From the NCBI GenBank assembly GCA_904066235.2, contig CAJFCV020000001.1, forward strand, positions 14,689,291-14,753,290: DNA of 64,000 nucleotides. Reading direction: 5' to 3'. This stretch comes from Bursaphelenchus xylophilus. Its lineage: Eukaryota > Nematoda > Chromadorea > Rhabditida > Aphelenchoididae. Within the stretch, counting starts at the first letter, position 1; each line of letters begins with the position of its first letter. A model generated the notes under the pieces. That model was not told the origin of the DNA, searched no databases, and saw only the letters and a program-made list of their open reading frames with translations. The position numbers and the translations under genes were made by a program. Shown piece by piece: positions 49,980 through 61,082 of the stretch.

Positions 49980-51811
49980 ATCAGGATAAAGTTGACGGAT
50001 ATCTGGAAGCAATCGCCAAAGAACGAGACATGTTTAGGTCGACTTGAATATGTAGAAAAATCGTCTTGCTGCAAGGAAGTATATCTGTTTGTCATCATTG
50101 CAGCGAGTTCTAGAGGATCGGCAAGGTTAGTTTCGTCTAAGACGATGTGATCACATCTGAATTTGTTGACCACCTTCCGATTTACATCGCCCAATAATGA
50201 GACCAGAACGGCTGTTTCATAAAACAAGACGTGATGCGGGCTGTATGACCCACCTTCGGGACGGATTTGCTGAACACCACTACGTCTTTCACTGTCTCAA
50301 TGTCTTTGCTCATAATGTTCAATTTGGAAATGGCGTAGGCCAGCGGAAGCACAGGATCGATACAAAGCTTGGCACGAGCACCATTTTCAACCATCTGTGT
50401 CCAAACTCTCTTTACGACACTAACCATTGACAATGAGACGGCTTTTCTGGTAGTGAGGATCAGGGTGCGGCGACGAAGGTATTCCAATTAAAAACGGCTA
50501 TGAAAACCACTACAAGCGATTTTCGGGCTCCAGTGGGTCCCTTAAAGCTTTTTTGGATAAGTGTTCATAAATACTTACAATCGTACACGCGGATTCGTTT
50601 TCAAACATTTTGAATGCGGCATCCATCTGTGAGGAATTTAATTTTGTTGGAAAGAAGTTGTTGTTGAACTCTTCCAAATCCTCGCGAAAGACGTCGGGTG
50701 GGCGATGGAGTTTGTCTGATTCCAAGAATGGGCCCATAGTAATCGAATTGTAGTTGGCTAAGAAGTGCGTTGCAAAGGCGGGTACAGTCGGGACATGTTC
50801 ACGGAAGAATTTAACAATTTTGCGCTTCATCTCCCATCTGAAACCTGTTCCATAAGCACAGGAAATGGTGTAATACACTCCTTCTAGCCTGTCTATGCTT
50901 GAATCCATGCCATTTGTTATGCTGTTCGAATGGCAAATTAAAACTGAAGCCGAAACGTATTCATACACGGTGATTTAGCATTTCGCTTTCATCTTACCTA
51001 CTGTGTCCGATACAATGGGGTTTTGAGCCACTTTGTAAACAGCTAGGGCCTCTCGTTCTTTGGCCACTTCCGGCAACGGAACATCTTTTGGCCAATGGGG
51101 TAGTTCTATACGTTGTGTGTCCGGATGCTTCAGTTGTCGTTTGTTCAGGATCAGATAGAAGCCATTTCGGCTGCTGTCTATGATGAATTGTCGGAGCATT
51201 TTGGTTTTCCCATCTTCTCTACGTAAAGTAAATCTAATTTCAATTAGGGCCAGCTGGAAATTCGGATCAGTGCGTAGGCAGTCGTACGCAAGTGGTTTTA
51301 CACTCAAATTGTTCATTTCGAATTCGAAACTCTCTTGAATGATTAATGGGACTTCGATCACGTTCAGACTTGCTATGTAGTAAAGAACTAAACACAAAAA
51401 ATAACTTTCGCATATAACCCTACTGTTCAAATTTCGCATTTTTTGTGGGACCTTCAAGCCAAATCTGGATGGGGCTTCCGTTCGTCCAACAGTTCAGTTG
51501 GCTTGGCCATACAATTCGTTCTACATCGTACACATCCCTCATAAAGCCCTCCAATCTGGGCACGCATCGTGCAGTATGGCCTTGGCGAAACGATGGATCC
51601 TGTGGCTTCTCCTTCCGCCAGCACATAAAACATGGGGCCATGCTTCCGGTCGTGTCGATGCTATGCTTAATTGGTGGTTTCAGATCGAAAAAATTTGGGC
51701 AACGCTCTGTTCTTCCACTGTCTTTCGTCTAAACGTAAAAACCTGTTCAAGGCAAACAATTCCTACCGAAAATATGATGTATCCCGTCTGCGTTCTAAAT
51801 TTGGGATGTCT
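49980..51811 (-). pseudogene. UPF1-like superfamily 1 helicase, truncated copy A
   Basis: Likely start MEPDIPNLERRR at about 51772, then MAPCFMCWRKEKPQ (51641), YYIASLNVIEVPLIIQESFE (exon about 51390-50990) and VLICHSNSITNG to LNSSQMDAAFKMFENESACT (exon about 50930-50578), the Q-motif region. A short intron leads to a degenerate P-loop GPTGARKSL (about 50530). The frame then shifts by one base before LRRRTLILTTRKAV. Walker B is DETN (HIVLDETNLADP) and motif III PKHVSFFGDCFQ. Beyond about 49980 all similarity to copy B stops; motifs IV-VI are missing. These features belong to the DNA2/NAM7/UPF1 family of RNA and DNA helicases. Frameshift plus truncation indicate a pseudogene. Confidence 0.72.
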
Positions 51812-51989
51812 GGTTCCATTGTTGTTTTGTGAGTGTTCCGACTTTCTGAATACGATCACTCTAAAACATGGTATATAATGTTCGTAACAGAAGTAAATCA
51901 GTGCATTACAAACACATCACATTTAAAACGCATCTTCGTTCACATGGTAGTTTATTTTCACAACAAAGACTGAAAATAGGCGATAATTC

Positions 51990-54900
51990 CTGAATCCATC
52001 AGCACTGAACTTATGGGCCCCTCTCAAAGACTTCGTTGTTCTCATACAAATCTTCATCGTATGGGCTGAGATCAATGATGTTCTGAAGGCTTTGCCCATG
52101 TTGACTTTGGCTGAAACTGTTGAACCCTCCACGAGAAGATGAGAAGCGTTGTCCACGCATGGGTCCTGGTTGGGTCCTTAGTCACCGTTGTTTCTAACAA
52201 CGGTGAAAGGTTTCTAAACGCGCTCGTTGGCTAAGGAAACGGTTCTTACCTCATAATGGATATGGTGAACGTCCGGAAGCTTAGAGGCTTTGTTTTCATT
52301 GATCATCCAATGAATTGGGACAGATCCATCTAACTGTGAGTCGTCCGTTGCAATGATGATGAAGTTGGCGGCTGTCGATCTGGTTATGGCTACCAAAAGA
52401 GAGCTGCGGTTTTGTAGAGACGGCCAGTCTCGTTGATAACCGTTCAAGATTCCCAGTCCGTTTTTGCTCACTGTGTCCACAACCACTACTGCGCGTTCTC
52501 CGCTTCCAATCATATCCGGCGTGCAACATCGAATTCCATGAAGGCCCTTGTTTTCTTCTTTCAAGAGCTCAATCGAATATTGGCCGAGTTGAGCTAAAAA
52601 CCAGAGTAATACCTTAGCGATGATTTACCTTTGTAAGGAACTATCACAAGCATGTCTGTTGGGCTCAATTTCACACCGTTTACCATTTCGAAGCCAATCA
52701 AGTTCTCACAAATCCCAAGAGATAATTGCGCGGAAACCGGATTACTCAGTGAGTCCGCTGGGACCTTTTCCTCATACATGTGTGCGTTATCGTCATGGAG
52801 GCAATCGACTTCCCTTTCACTTGCTCCATGAACTTGTGGCCCAATCCGCTTTCTCCGTCTGGAACTTCACAAACAGCTGGTCGTTTGAACAAATTGCGAC
52901 TTTATAGTTACTAAAACTTATTTAATTCAACCACTTTCAAACTTACTAGAAGAATGGGACCAAGAAATTTCGCTGCAGCCCTCCTCGGATGATTTCTTTC
53001 AGGGCGTAATAAGGACAACCGGCTCTAATGAGGATTGTAATTCCGTCCAAATCAAGCCCAGTCCTGAAGGTCACCTTCTGATCAAACATGGAAGCCAACG
53101 GGAGTTGAGCTGCTCCTTGTACCGGATCACCAAATAAGGTCCAATGTTTAGGACGTGTGGAGTAACTGGAGTTATCCTCCATGTACAAACTCACAGTCTT
53201 CTCCGCAATAATGTTTCCCAAATCCAGCAGGTTGGTGGCGTTTGTTTCGTCGATGACCACGTGAAACTGGACAACTGCTTTAGAAATGTTTACCACGACG
53301 CTTATGCAGATTACCGTTTCCTACACACCGCTTATTACCTTCTTCATTAACCCACGTTGTCGAATTTGTCCGACGCATTTATCCACTCATCAAATGGGTC
53401 CAATCCTTCGTTAAATACAGGGTGACCCAAAATAACGGAGACAATTTTTGGAGGGTCCCACCGCGAAAACCGGGCGTTAGAGTAACATAAGCGACAGCGG
53501 GTAATATTCTATAACACCTCCTTTATAATCCACGAGAATTTGGTGGAATCATCATGTCGCAGTAAAAAGTTACAGCTTAAGAAAGATGCTTTGTGCCGTT
53601 TTTTGGCCCTCAATTTTAGTTCCCTTGTGTTGTGTAAAGCCTGGCTGTACTACAGCCGCAGAAAAGGCAAGTTCATTTGTTTTGTTAGACTACTATGTCC
53701 GTAAGAAAGCAGTTGCATAGGTTTTTGGGCTACGGTTTTTATTTCTACGGTGGTACCGATCTCAACATTGAAGATTGCCATTTTTTCCAAATTTTTTCCG
53801 TAAAAAATTCAGTTTTTTTCGAATAAAGCTAAAACCACTAGTACGTGTTCTATTCATAAATACAATGATTCTGAAAAAATCTGTGATTGCTTGCTGGTTG
53901 CAACAGCTTTTCTTTAACAAGATTCTCGCCCAGAACTTCCCCATGGCACGCTGCTTTGAGAAAGATGGGTTATCGATAACAGAATGACAAGATGGATAAA
54001 AACGGCGCATTATGCTCCTGTACACTTATGAATGCGACTCTTAAGAATCAGCCTAGGGCACTTTCGGTCTCTCTGTGTCACCGGCTCGACCGGTATTCCG
54101 CCTAAGGCAAAAATAAGGCAGAATTCTAGTGATTACCAAATAGCATTCCGTAGCAGTTACAAAATTTTTCTCTTTTGCTTTTATGGTGTTCCTTTAATCG
54201 TGTTCTAGTAACTCGTATTACATTTTGCCTTATCTAACATTCAAACTCCTTCTTACGCTTACATTTTCAAAAAAGGCCGATTTTTGCACTTCAACTGCCT
54301 GAAAATACTCGGCTGCAACTTTTGAACCATCGATAGTTAAGCTTTGTATGATAGCTCATTTTAAAGGTCTTATTACGATAATTGTTCACTGCACATCTCA
54401 AACTATTCCGAGTTTTCTTTTTTGAGTAAGGCAGCTTTCTTGTAAAAAGACCCCACGGGCAGAAGGGTCCGAGTCAACCGGATATATTCATGTCGTTCAA
54501 GACAGAAGAGCGTCGTACAACAAAACTATCGGTAAATAAAACTACCCTAACGTGGTACTGTAATATAAATAAGGAGTCACTCATGAATCTTAATAAGTCG
54601 CAGAAAAAACGGGAAATCTTTTGTCTCCGTTATTTTGGGTCACCCTGTAGATCCATTCGGCGGCAATAATACGTGACGTTGGAGAATTCGCAGTCCGCTT
54701 TGTCTTTCATCTGCTTCTCTAAGCGCTTCAGTAGGCCCAGAAGGTTCATCGCGGCCGCTGGGGTTGTTACCAAAAGCAGGGTCCTTCTTCTCAAACAGTG
54801 CCAGTTGAACAATGCGATGAAAACCGCCAGCAGGCTTTTGCCGCATCATGTCGGACCCTAAGCAAAAGTTTTCAATTGTGTTCATGCTTTCCATTACAAT

Positions 54901-55755
54901 GCCTAGCTCTTGGCTGAATGCGTGTTCTACTCCTTCTATTTGGTCGGGTGTGAGATCTTGAGGGAATGTTGTGGAGTTGAATTTTTGAATCGACGCGGTG
55001 TCCACGTCGATAGGTGTCCACCTCTCCACTTTTGCGATTTTGTTTCTTCGTTCTTGTTGGCCGTAATGCGGAGACACAAGGAGGTTTACTCTGGTTGCCT
55101 TTGCTTTTTGTAGCAATGTGTTGTTGATACAAATTAAAACTACAATGACGGTTAACCTTTCTTCATAATCTAACCGATTTCTTGTGAGTTGATGGGTCCT
55201 TTTTCCATTTTTACCACTTCAACTTCTAATCTGACTTTCGAAAGCGTGGGCCTTTCGAATTTATCGGTTCCGTTCGAATTCTTCGGCCAATCCTTATCAT
55301 CTATAGCTTCAATCCCATCGGCTTTAAGGCTGCACCAAAGCTTGAACGAATCATCACATTTCGCCATCAGAAACAATCGCAACATTCTACATCGGGGATC
55401 CGACGGTTTCGGTTTGAAGAAAACCCTAATCAAGTCAAATCCATTTGCCTTTGCGATCCCAGATAGGCGCGCTGGAGCCTCCTTAAACTCAATGTCGTTC
55501 AATCGAAACAGGAATGACTCCTGCACTCTGATAACTTTGTCCATCAAATTGACCGCGGCGTTATACCAAAGCACTAAACAGAAATTTAACCTAATTCTGT
55601 AACTTCGTACTCACGGTTGTAATTCCCAAGCAGTGACGGCGCCTTTACATGGCACTGTACCGGGTTGTCTTTCGTGCTGACAACAATTTCCAGGTCTGCA
55701 TATAACCCAATTAACTTCATGCAACCAAAGCGTTGACTGATCAATGAGTAGAATT
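51990..55755 (-). pseudogene. UPF1-like superfamily 1 helicase, copy B, split by a transposon
   Basis: The remaining 5' part reads MKLIGLYADLEIVVSTKDNP (about 55720), then WYNAAVNLMDKVIRVQESF (exon about 55574-55176) and VLICINNTLLQKAKATRVNL to LTPDQIEGVEHAFSQELGI (exon to about 54905), parallel to copy A. The next exon should begin with the P-loop G-P-T-G-C-G-K-S, but the fourth codon is TGA (54850s). FIALFNW and RRRTLLLVTTPAAA follow. The frame is cut by the element at 53418-54647 and resumes exactly across the duplicated TA with FNEGLDPFDEWINASDKF. Then come VVIDETNATNLLD (Walker B), PKHWTLFGDPVQGAAQLP (motif III), PTDMLVIVPYKG, and AVVVVDTVSKNGLG with SSLLVAITRSTAANFIIIAT (motifs V and VI). 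A possible C-terminal exon lies near 51999-52160. At least one more frame change occurs near 52830. The 5' end is lost next to the palindrome at 55786. Confidence 0.75.
53418..54647. mobile_element. Tc1/mariner-type element inserted in the helicase exon
   Basis: Inverted ends CAGGGTGACCCAAAATAACG and CGTTATTTTGGGTCACCCTG are flanked by TA duplicates (53416-53417 and 54648-54649). It is 1,230 bases long. No frame gives a recognisable transposase, so it is decayed or non-autonomous. Removing it rejoins the helicase frame, proving insertion after the gene existed. Confidence 0.9.
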
Positions 55756-55785
55756 TGTCTCTTTCGAGGGGTTTTCCTCGAAAGA

Positions 55786-56926
55786 GACCCCGGAATTGGG
55801 GGTCTCTTTCGATGTTTCCCCGAAATGGCCGAAAAGGTCAAAAATCGGGTAATCGATGGCGTAGATTCCAAAAATCATATTCGTTTTTCCCGATGCTTAC
55901 TTTTTTGCTAAAGTACAGGGTCTTACAAAAAACGTGAAGGAAAGTGGAAGGCTATAACTTCCGGCGGAGGCGGCGCAGAGACTTCGTATTTGAAATATGT
56001 ATTTTTAAAAGACATAAGTTTTTGTCTACGAAATAACAAGCTTTTAAAGTGCAAACTGAGGTCGCTACGACCTTCTGAAGTAGAGGCATCTCTACCCCGA
56101 AAACCAGGTTTTCTCGGTTGAAGATGATCGAGAAATTTCGTTCTTTTTCGGTTGAAAATCACCAGGAAATGTCGGATTTTTTGGGGGTTTCGTCGAAAAA
56201 ATTGCAAGTGTTGGCACTTTCCTCCTCTTTTTTCAACATCACCCATATCGAAACCCCCCAAAAAATCCGACATTTCCTGGTGATTTTCAACCGAAAAAGA
56301 CCGAAATTTCTCGATCATCTTCAACCGAGAAAACCTGGTTTTCGGGGTAGAGATGCCTCTACTTCAGAAGGTCGTAGCGACCTCAGTTTGCACTTTAAAA
56401 GCTTGTTATTTCGTAGACAAAAACTAATGTTTTTTAAAAATACATGTTTCAAATACGAAGTCTCTGCGCCGCTTCCGCCGGAAGTTATAGCCTTCCACTT
56501 TCCTTCACGTTTTTTGTAAGACCCTGTAGTAATGTTAAAAAGTAGTTTTTTGAATTTTTTTTAAAAATAGTCGATTTAGGGGTTATCGAGGGGGCTGATT
56601 TCGAATTTCGGGTTCATTTTTTCTCAACTTTACTAGTTTTCCTTAAGCAGTAGTGTTAAAAAGTAATTTTTTGGAATCTTTCCAAAAATACTGGATTTAG
56701 GGGTTATCGTGGGTGCTGATTTCGAACTTAAGGAAAAAAGTAACTATTAAAAAATGAATGTTATTTTCGAAATCAGCACCCTCGATAACCCCTAAATCGA
56801 CTATTTTTAGAAAAAATTCAAAAAATTACTTTTTAACATTACTAGCAAAAAAGTAAGAATCAGAAAAAACGAATATGATTTTTGGAATCTACGCCATTGA
56901 TTACCCCTCGGGATCTCTTTCGATGG
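55786..56926. repeat. Palindromic element related to 8883-9559, with a nested insertion
   Basis: Outer arms (TCGAAAGAGACCCCG, ATGGCGTAGATTCCAAAAAT and their mirrors) share GAAATCAGC(A/G)CC(A/C)TCG and AACCCCTAAATCGA blocks with the 8.9-kb element. The centre is displaced by an inserted smaller element at 55916-56526. Confidence 0.85.
55916..56526. mobile_element. TA-flanked palindromic MITE, 611 bp
   Basis: CAGGGTCTTACAAAAAACGT is mirrored by ACGTTTTTTGTAAGACCCTG, with TA on both sides. The arms are near-identical and nearly meet in the middle; both carry the same open frame (MKMIEKFRSFSVENHQEMSD) in opposite orientation, which is a by-product of the palindrome. Confidence 0.9.
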
Positions 56927-57596
56927 CTTTCAATTTTGGGTTGAAAGTGTAGCCACAAGCATATTCTGATGACATAATTTGAACACTTTTATTGAAGAAA
57001 AAAATACTTTTCAGTTTCCCAATCCTATTTTTCCCCAATTTTCGACGTTCCAATACATATTCTACCCTATGAAAAGGGCATTTTCGAAATTTCTAATCAA
57101 CCAGCTTCCTCGAAACACCTCAAAATCCAACATCCAAAGTGCGTTCGAGTGTAATTCTGATCATCCCAATGATCACTTCTCGTGTTTAAAAATACATTCT
57201 TTCGGCTAAAAATAGCCGCCAATCGTATCACATGCCCATCGATCACTTGTTTTTCGCCCGTCCTTCAAAGCGTAATGTAATGTGGAAACCGGGGGGTTTA
57301 AAAAATATTTTCGAATGTATTTCTGATCACTGTTGTTTTCGACGTGGCTGTCATCTGAGTTTGCGTGCAATTTCATGGCGTCCGCGGCTTAATTCAGTTA
57401 GTTATGAACTTTAGATTAGCTCGGTGCATTTCTCGCTCGCCTCACGCGTTTTTTTTCCGACTAATTCCGGTCATTTTGGGCGTTTCTTTTTCTTTCTTTT
57501 TCGGTATTTAAATTGAAAAAGTAGTCGGAAAAGAGAAAAAAAAATTTTTTGGATTTTTTGGTCGAAAAAATCGACCAAAATTTTTTGAATTTCCTG
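56927..57596. other. Intergenic AT-rich DNA
   Basis: No gene, array or clear repeat seen. Confidence 0.4.
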
Positions 57597-58315
57597 CACA
57601 GTGCAGTCTTAAAAATTCTTCGTTAGACGTTTCAGAAAGTGCGTAGACTTTTTGTCGCAAATTTTCCGCTCTGTGCATTTGACCTTTTGCACTGTGCATT
57701 TCAAAAATCGCCGCGACATAAGTTTTTTTCAACGTCGCGCGACAACAATTGCACGGTGCAAAAAGAAGAAAATTGCACTGTGCGAAGACTTTTTTCGACC
57801 TTTTTCCACATCGCACAGTGCAAGTTTCGTGTTCCTCGCGCGACGCGATCCTCTTCGCACCGTGCAATTTCTTTTCGCCCTCCCAAAGTTCGATCTGCAC
57901 TGTGCGACAAAATGACCTCTTCCATTCCGGTTCACACATGCATTTCTTTGCACTGTGCGTCTTCCAATTTGTCGCTTTTGCACTGTGCGTCTTCCAATTT
58001 GTCGCGTTTGCACTGTGCGTCTTCCAATTTGTCGCTTCTGCACTGTGCGTCTTCCAATTTGTCGCTTTTGCACTGTGCGTCTTCCATTTTGTCGCGTTTG
58101 CACTGTGCGTTTTGATTTTGCCCCGATTTTTTGTTGCACTGTGCGTTTCGATTTCCCCCTGTTTCACTTCTCGCACAGTGCAATCCAATTTTCTGGGGAT
58201 TTCGCACTGTGCGGGATCTTTTTTTCTGCTTTAGTTCCACTGTGCGCGGTGAAATTTGGAGACTGCACTGTGCGCTGGGGAATGAAAAGATTGAACTGTG
58301 CCAAGATTTTTAGGA
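57597..58315. repeat. GCACNGTGC dyad array 9, including a strict 30-bp tandem
   Basis: About 22 dyads. From about 57951 to 58110 six units of exactly 30 bases (GCACTGTGCGTCTTCCAATT plus TGTCGCTTTT or a variant) follow one another. The left border GACGTTTCAGAAAGTGCGTA resembles the sequence at 33340. Confidence 0.95.
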
Positions 58316-59835
58316 CGAAAATTGGAAAAAATTGGGCGATTTTTTTGGCGAATCTTGGCGTGAAAGGTTTATGTATAGTATTCTTACCGTAATTTTTTAC
58401 CTAAAAGTCAGCTTTTTCCGGGTAAAATTGGCAAAGATAGGGCCAAAAAACAAAAAATGTTTTTCTCTGTAACCGCTTTCCGCATTTTACATACTCTCTT
58501 GGCCGCAAAGATAATCGCGTCGCGGCAAAAAGTTCTTGAAATTTTCTGCGACTCTGCACTGTGCATGAACTCGAAAAAGAGCATAAACCTTTTGCACCGT
58601 GCGTTTGGCCCAAAAAGTGCATTTGCACAGTGCAATTTTGTTTTTTTGCGATAAGTCGCGCGCGATTCCCATTTGTCGCAGCGAGAACCCAATTTTTCGG
58701 AGTGCGACGGAATTGGAGGGCCGCGAAAAGCCTTTCCTTGTGAAATTTCATCGCCTCATCGTCAGGAAAAAGTTTCAATTCGAGAATTTACAAATTCCCC
58801 CCTTTTTGATATTGCTTTACAGTATGCTCTAAAATTAGCCGCTCTGTTTCAGGGATTGTTGTTGTTTTCGCGAATCTTCCGCAAAAACTGTTCTCTGATT
58901 TATTTGATGTTGGTCTTCTCGTTGTAATGAATCTCATCAAATTTTTTTGTCTGTCCTTTAACCGCGATTTCTTTAAAGAGTAGAGAGGGGGGCTGATTTG
59001 TTACGCTTTATGGTCAATTTTCCCCCTTCTTGTTATCGCTATATAACAAAAATCGATAACAATTCGAGTGGCAGAAAGGGATAGATCGGTCATGTTCGAT
59101 GGGCCGTTGGCAAATTTCCAGGGTTCTTTGAGTTGAGCAGATTTTATTTTTGATGACTTTTTAGCCGGAAATTTCCGTAAAATTTTGGAAAAAAAGTTTA
59201 ATAAGTAAGGTACCCTATGTCAGATCCCCTTCAAATTTGGCACACTTACTGCGTAAAGTCCTCAAATTAATCCCACAAAATTGTAGCTCATTATATCCAG
59301 AGGGAGTCGAGTTATTCAACAATCTTTTTTCCTAGAGAGCACGGAAAAAAGGAGAGCGGTCAGAGAAAAAAAAGTTTTTTTTCCATATCTCTTTGAATAT
59401 AGCTGGAAAAAGTTAAATTTTTTGTGGGAATATTGTACTCTACACTTAGAGAAAGCTGTGAAATTTTAAGCCCGAAACTCGGAAAAAAATTTCGAAATTT
59501 TTAAAATTTTTTTGATTTAAAAACCTCGGTTATGACTCTAAATCGCTGCTAAAAGTCTTATATATGTCCTTAAAAAGTTTTGTCTTAAGTTTTGCCAAGT
59601 TTCAAGAGCTTTTGGCAACTTTTCAAAAGTTGTCACTGCACAGTGCAGTGAAATTTTTTGACAAAAAATAAAGAAAAAACTTATTAAAATTGATTGCTAT
59701 AGCTCCTTCTTGATGCCATATTTAAATTTTATTCTATTTTTCACTTTGATTTCGCGAAAATAACCGTAAATTTCAATAAACCCTCTACAAATCCTCTAAA
59801 ATAATATAAAATCTTCTATTTGCAGATAAAAAACA
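58316..59835. other. Intergenic DNA with a few dyads
   Basis: Dyads at about 58556, 58593, 58623 and 59637. A palindromic TTGTTATCGCTATATAACAA-like site lies near 59030-59050. No gene is supported. Confidence 0.4.
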
Positions 59836-60042
59836 ATGTTCTCGACCTCGAAACTCTTCTCGTTGCTCCTCCTAGTGGTTCTAATTTCCTCAATTCATGC
59901 TCAATATGACAGCAGTGCCTCGGGCAGTATTCTGTCGCCCTTTGGCGGAGGCCTTGGAGGTGGATATTCCAATCCATATGGGAGTTTCGCGAATTCCGAC
60001 TCATCCTACGGACGCTACGGAAATGCTTACGGATTTTTGTAG
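59836..60042 (+). CDS. Small secreted Gly/Tyr/Ser-rich peptide
   Basis: A single exon of 68 residues. MFSTSKLFSLLLLVVLISSIHA is a textbook signal peptide, with cleavage likely before QYDSS. The mature part is rich in Gly, Ser, Tyr and Asn (SPFGGGLGGGYSNPYGSF, then SSYGRYGNAYGFL). CTATTTGCAG ends 11 bases before the ATG, so the message is probably trans-spliced or has one 5' intron. AATAAA at 60077-60082 is the poly(A) signal. Composition resembles small nematode secreted peptides such as caenacin/neuropeptide-like or cuticle peptides, but there are no dibasic cleavage sites, so a processed neuropeptide is unlikely. The coding block sits between two dyad-rich regions, and only this stretch has coding composition. 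Confidence 0.68.
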   Translation: MFSTSKLFSLLLLVVLISSIHAQYDSSASGSILSPFGGGLGGGYSNPYGSFANSDSSYGRYGNAYGFL

Positions 60043-60118
60043 AGTATTTATTGTATATAATGAATGCATTTTGTAAAATAAACGGACGAAATTTGGAACA
60101 TTGAAATTTTTTTGTTTT

Positions 60119-61045
60119 TGCACCGTGCAGAATTTCTGAAATTTTTTCTTGCACTGTGCAAATTATGAATTCGTCTTTTTGCACGGTGCAGAAAAATTGG
60201 AACTGGATTTTTTCTTGCACAGTGCAACATCTTGAAATATTTTTTGCACGGTGCGAAATTTCCGAATTGATATTTTTTTGCACGGTGCGAAACTTTTGAA
60301 TCCATTTTTTGCACTGTGCAACATCTTAAAATATTGGTAGCACGGTGCGGCATATTTATTCTCCGCACCGTGCAAAATTTCCGAGTTGATTTTTTTGCAC
60401 AGTGCAGAAAAACATTTTTGCCTGCACAGTGCAAAAATTGGAACTGGATTTTTTTCTTGCACAGTGCAACATCTTGAAATATTTTTTGCACGGTGCAAAA
60501 CTTTTTTGAATCCATTTTTTGCACGGTGCCAATTTTTTTGAATCCATTTTTTGCACTGTGCAACATCTTAAAATATTGGTTGCACGGTGCGGCATATTTA
60601 TTCTCTGCACCGTGCGAAATTTCCGAATTGATATTTTTTTGCACAGTGCAGAAAAAAAATTTTGCCTGCACAGTGCGAAATTTCTGAGTTGATTTTTTTT
60701 GCACAGTGCAAAATTTTTGAATTTATTTTTTGCACAGTGCAGAAAAAATTTTTGCCTGCACAGTGCAAAAATTGGAACTGGATTTTTTCTTGCACAGTGC
60801 AACATTTCGAAATATTCTTTGCACGGTGCGAAACTTTTGAATCCATTTTTTGCACTGTGCAGCATCTTGAAATATTCTCTGCACCGTGCGAAATTTCTGA
60901 GCTGATTTTTTTTTGCACAGTGCAAAATTTTTGAATTCATTTTTTGCACAGTGCAATTGGAACTGTATTTTTTTGCACAGTGCAACATTTTGAAATGTCT
61001 TTTGCACGGTGTAAAATTTCTGAATTAATTTTTTTCACTGTGCGA
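60119..61045. repeat. GCACNGTGC dyad array 11
   Basis: About 35 dyads. Spacers such as ATCTTGAAATATT, GAATCCATTTTT and GGAACTGGATTTTTTCTT recur in varying order. G-centred and C-centred forms are frequent here. Begins right after the secreted peptide gene's poly(A) site and ends at the 3' end of the dimethylargininase-like gene. Confidence 0.95.
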
Positions 61046-61082
61046 AATTTTTTTTATTTTTTATTCAATTATAAAACACAGT

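Noticed and set aside
53762..54025. 87-residue minus frame inside the TA-flanked element as a transposase
   Set aside because: No DDE/D motif or helix-turn-helix could be seen; the element appears decayed.
55923..56519. Two near-identical 133-residue frames in opposite orientation
   Set aside because: Product of the perfect arms of the 611-base MITE; no protein features.
57951..58110. CRISPR-like array (30-base period)
   Set aside because: Eukaryotic context, no unique spacers (the whole 30-base unit repeats), no cas genes.
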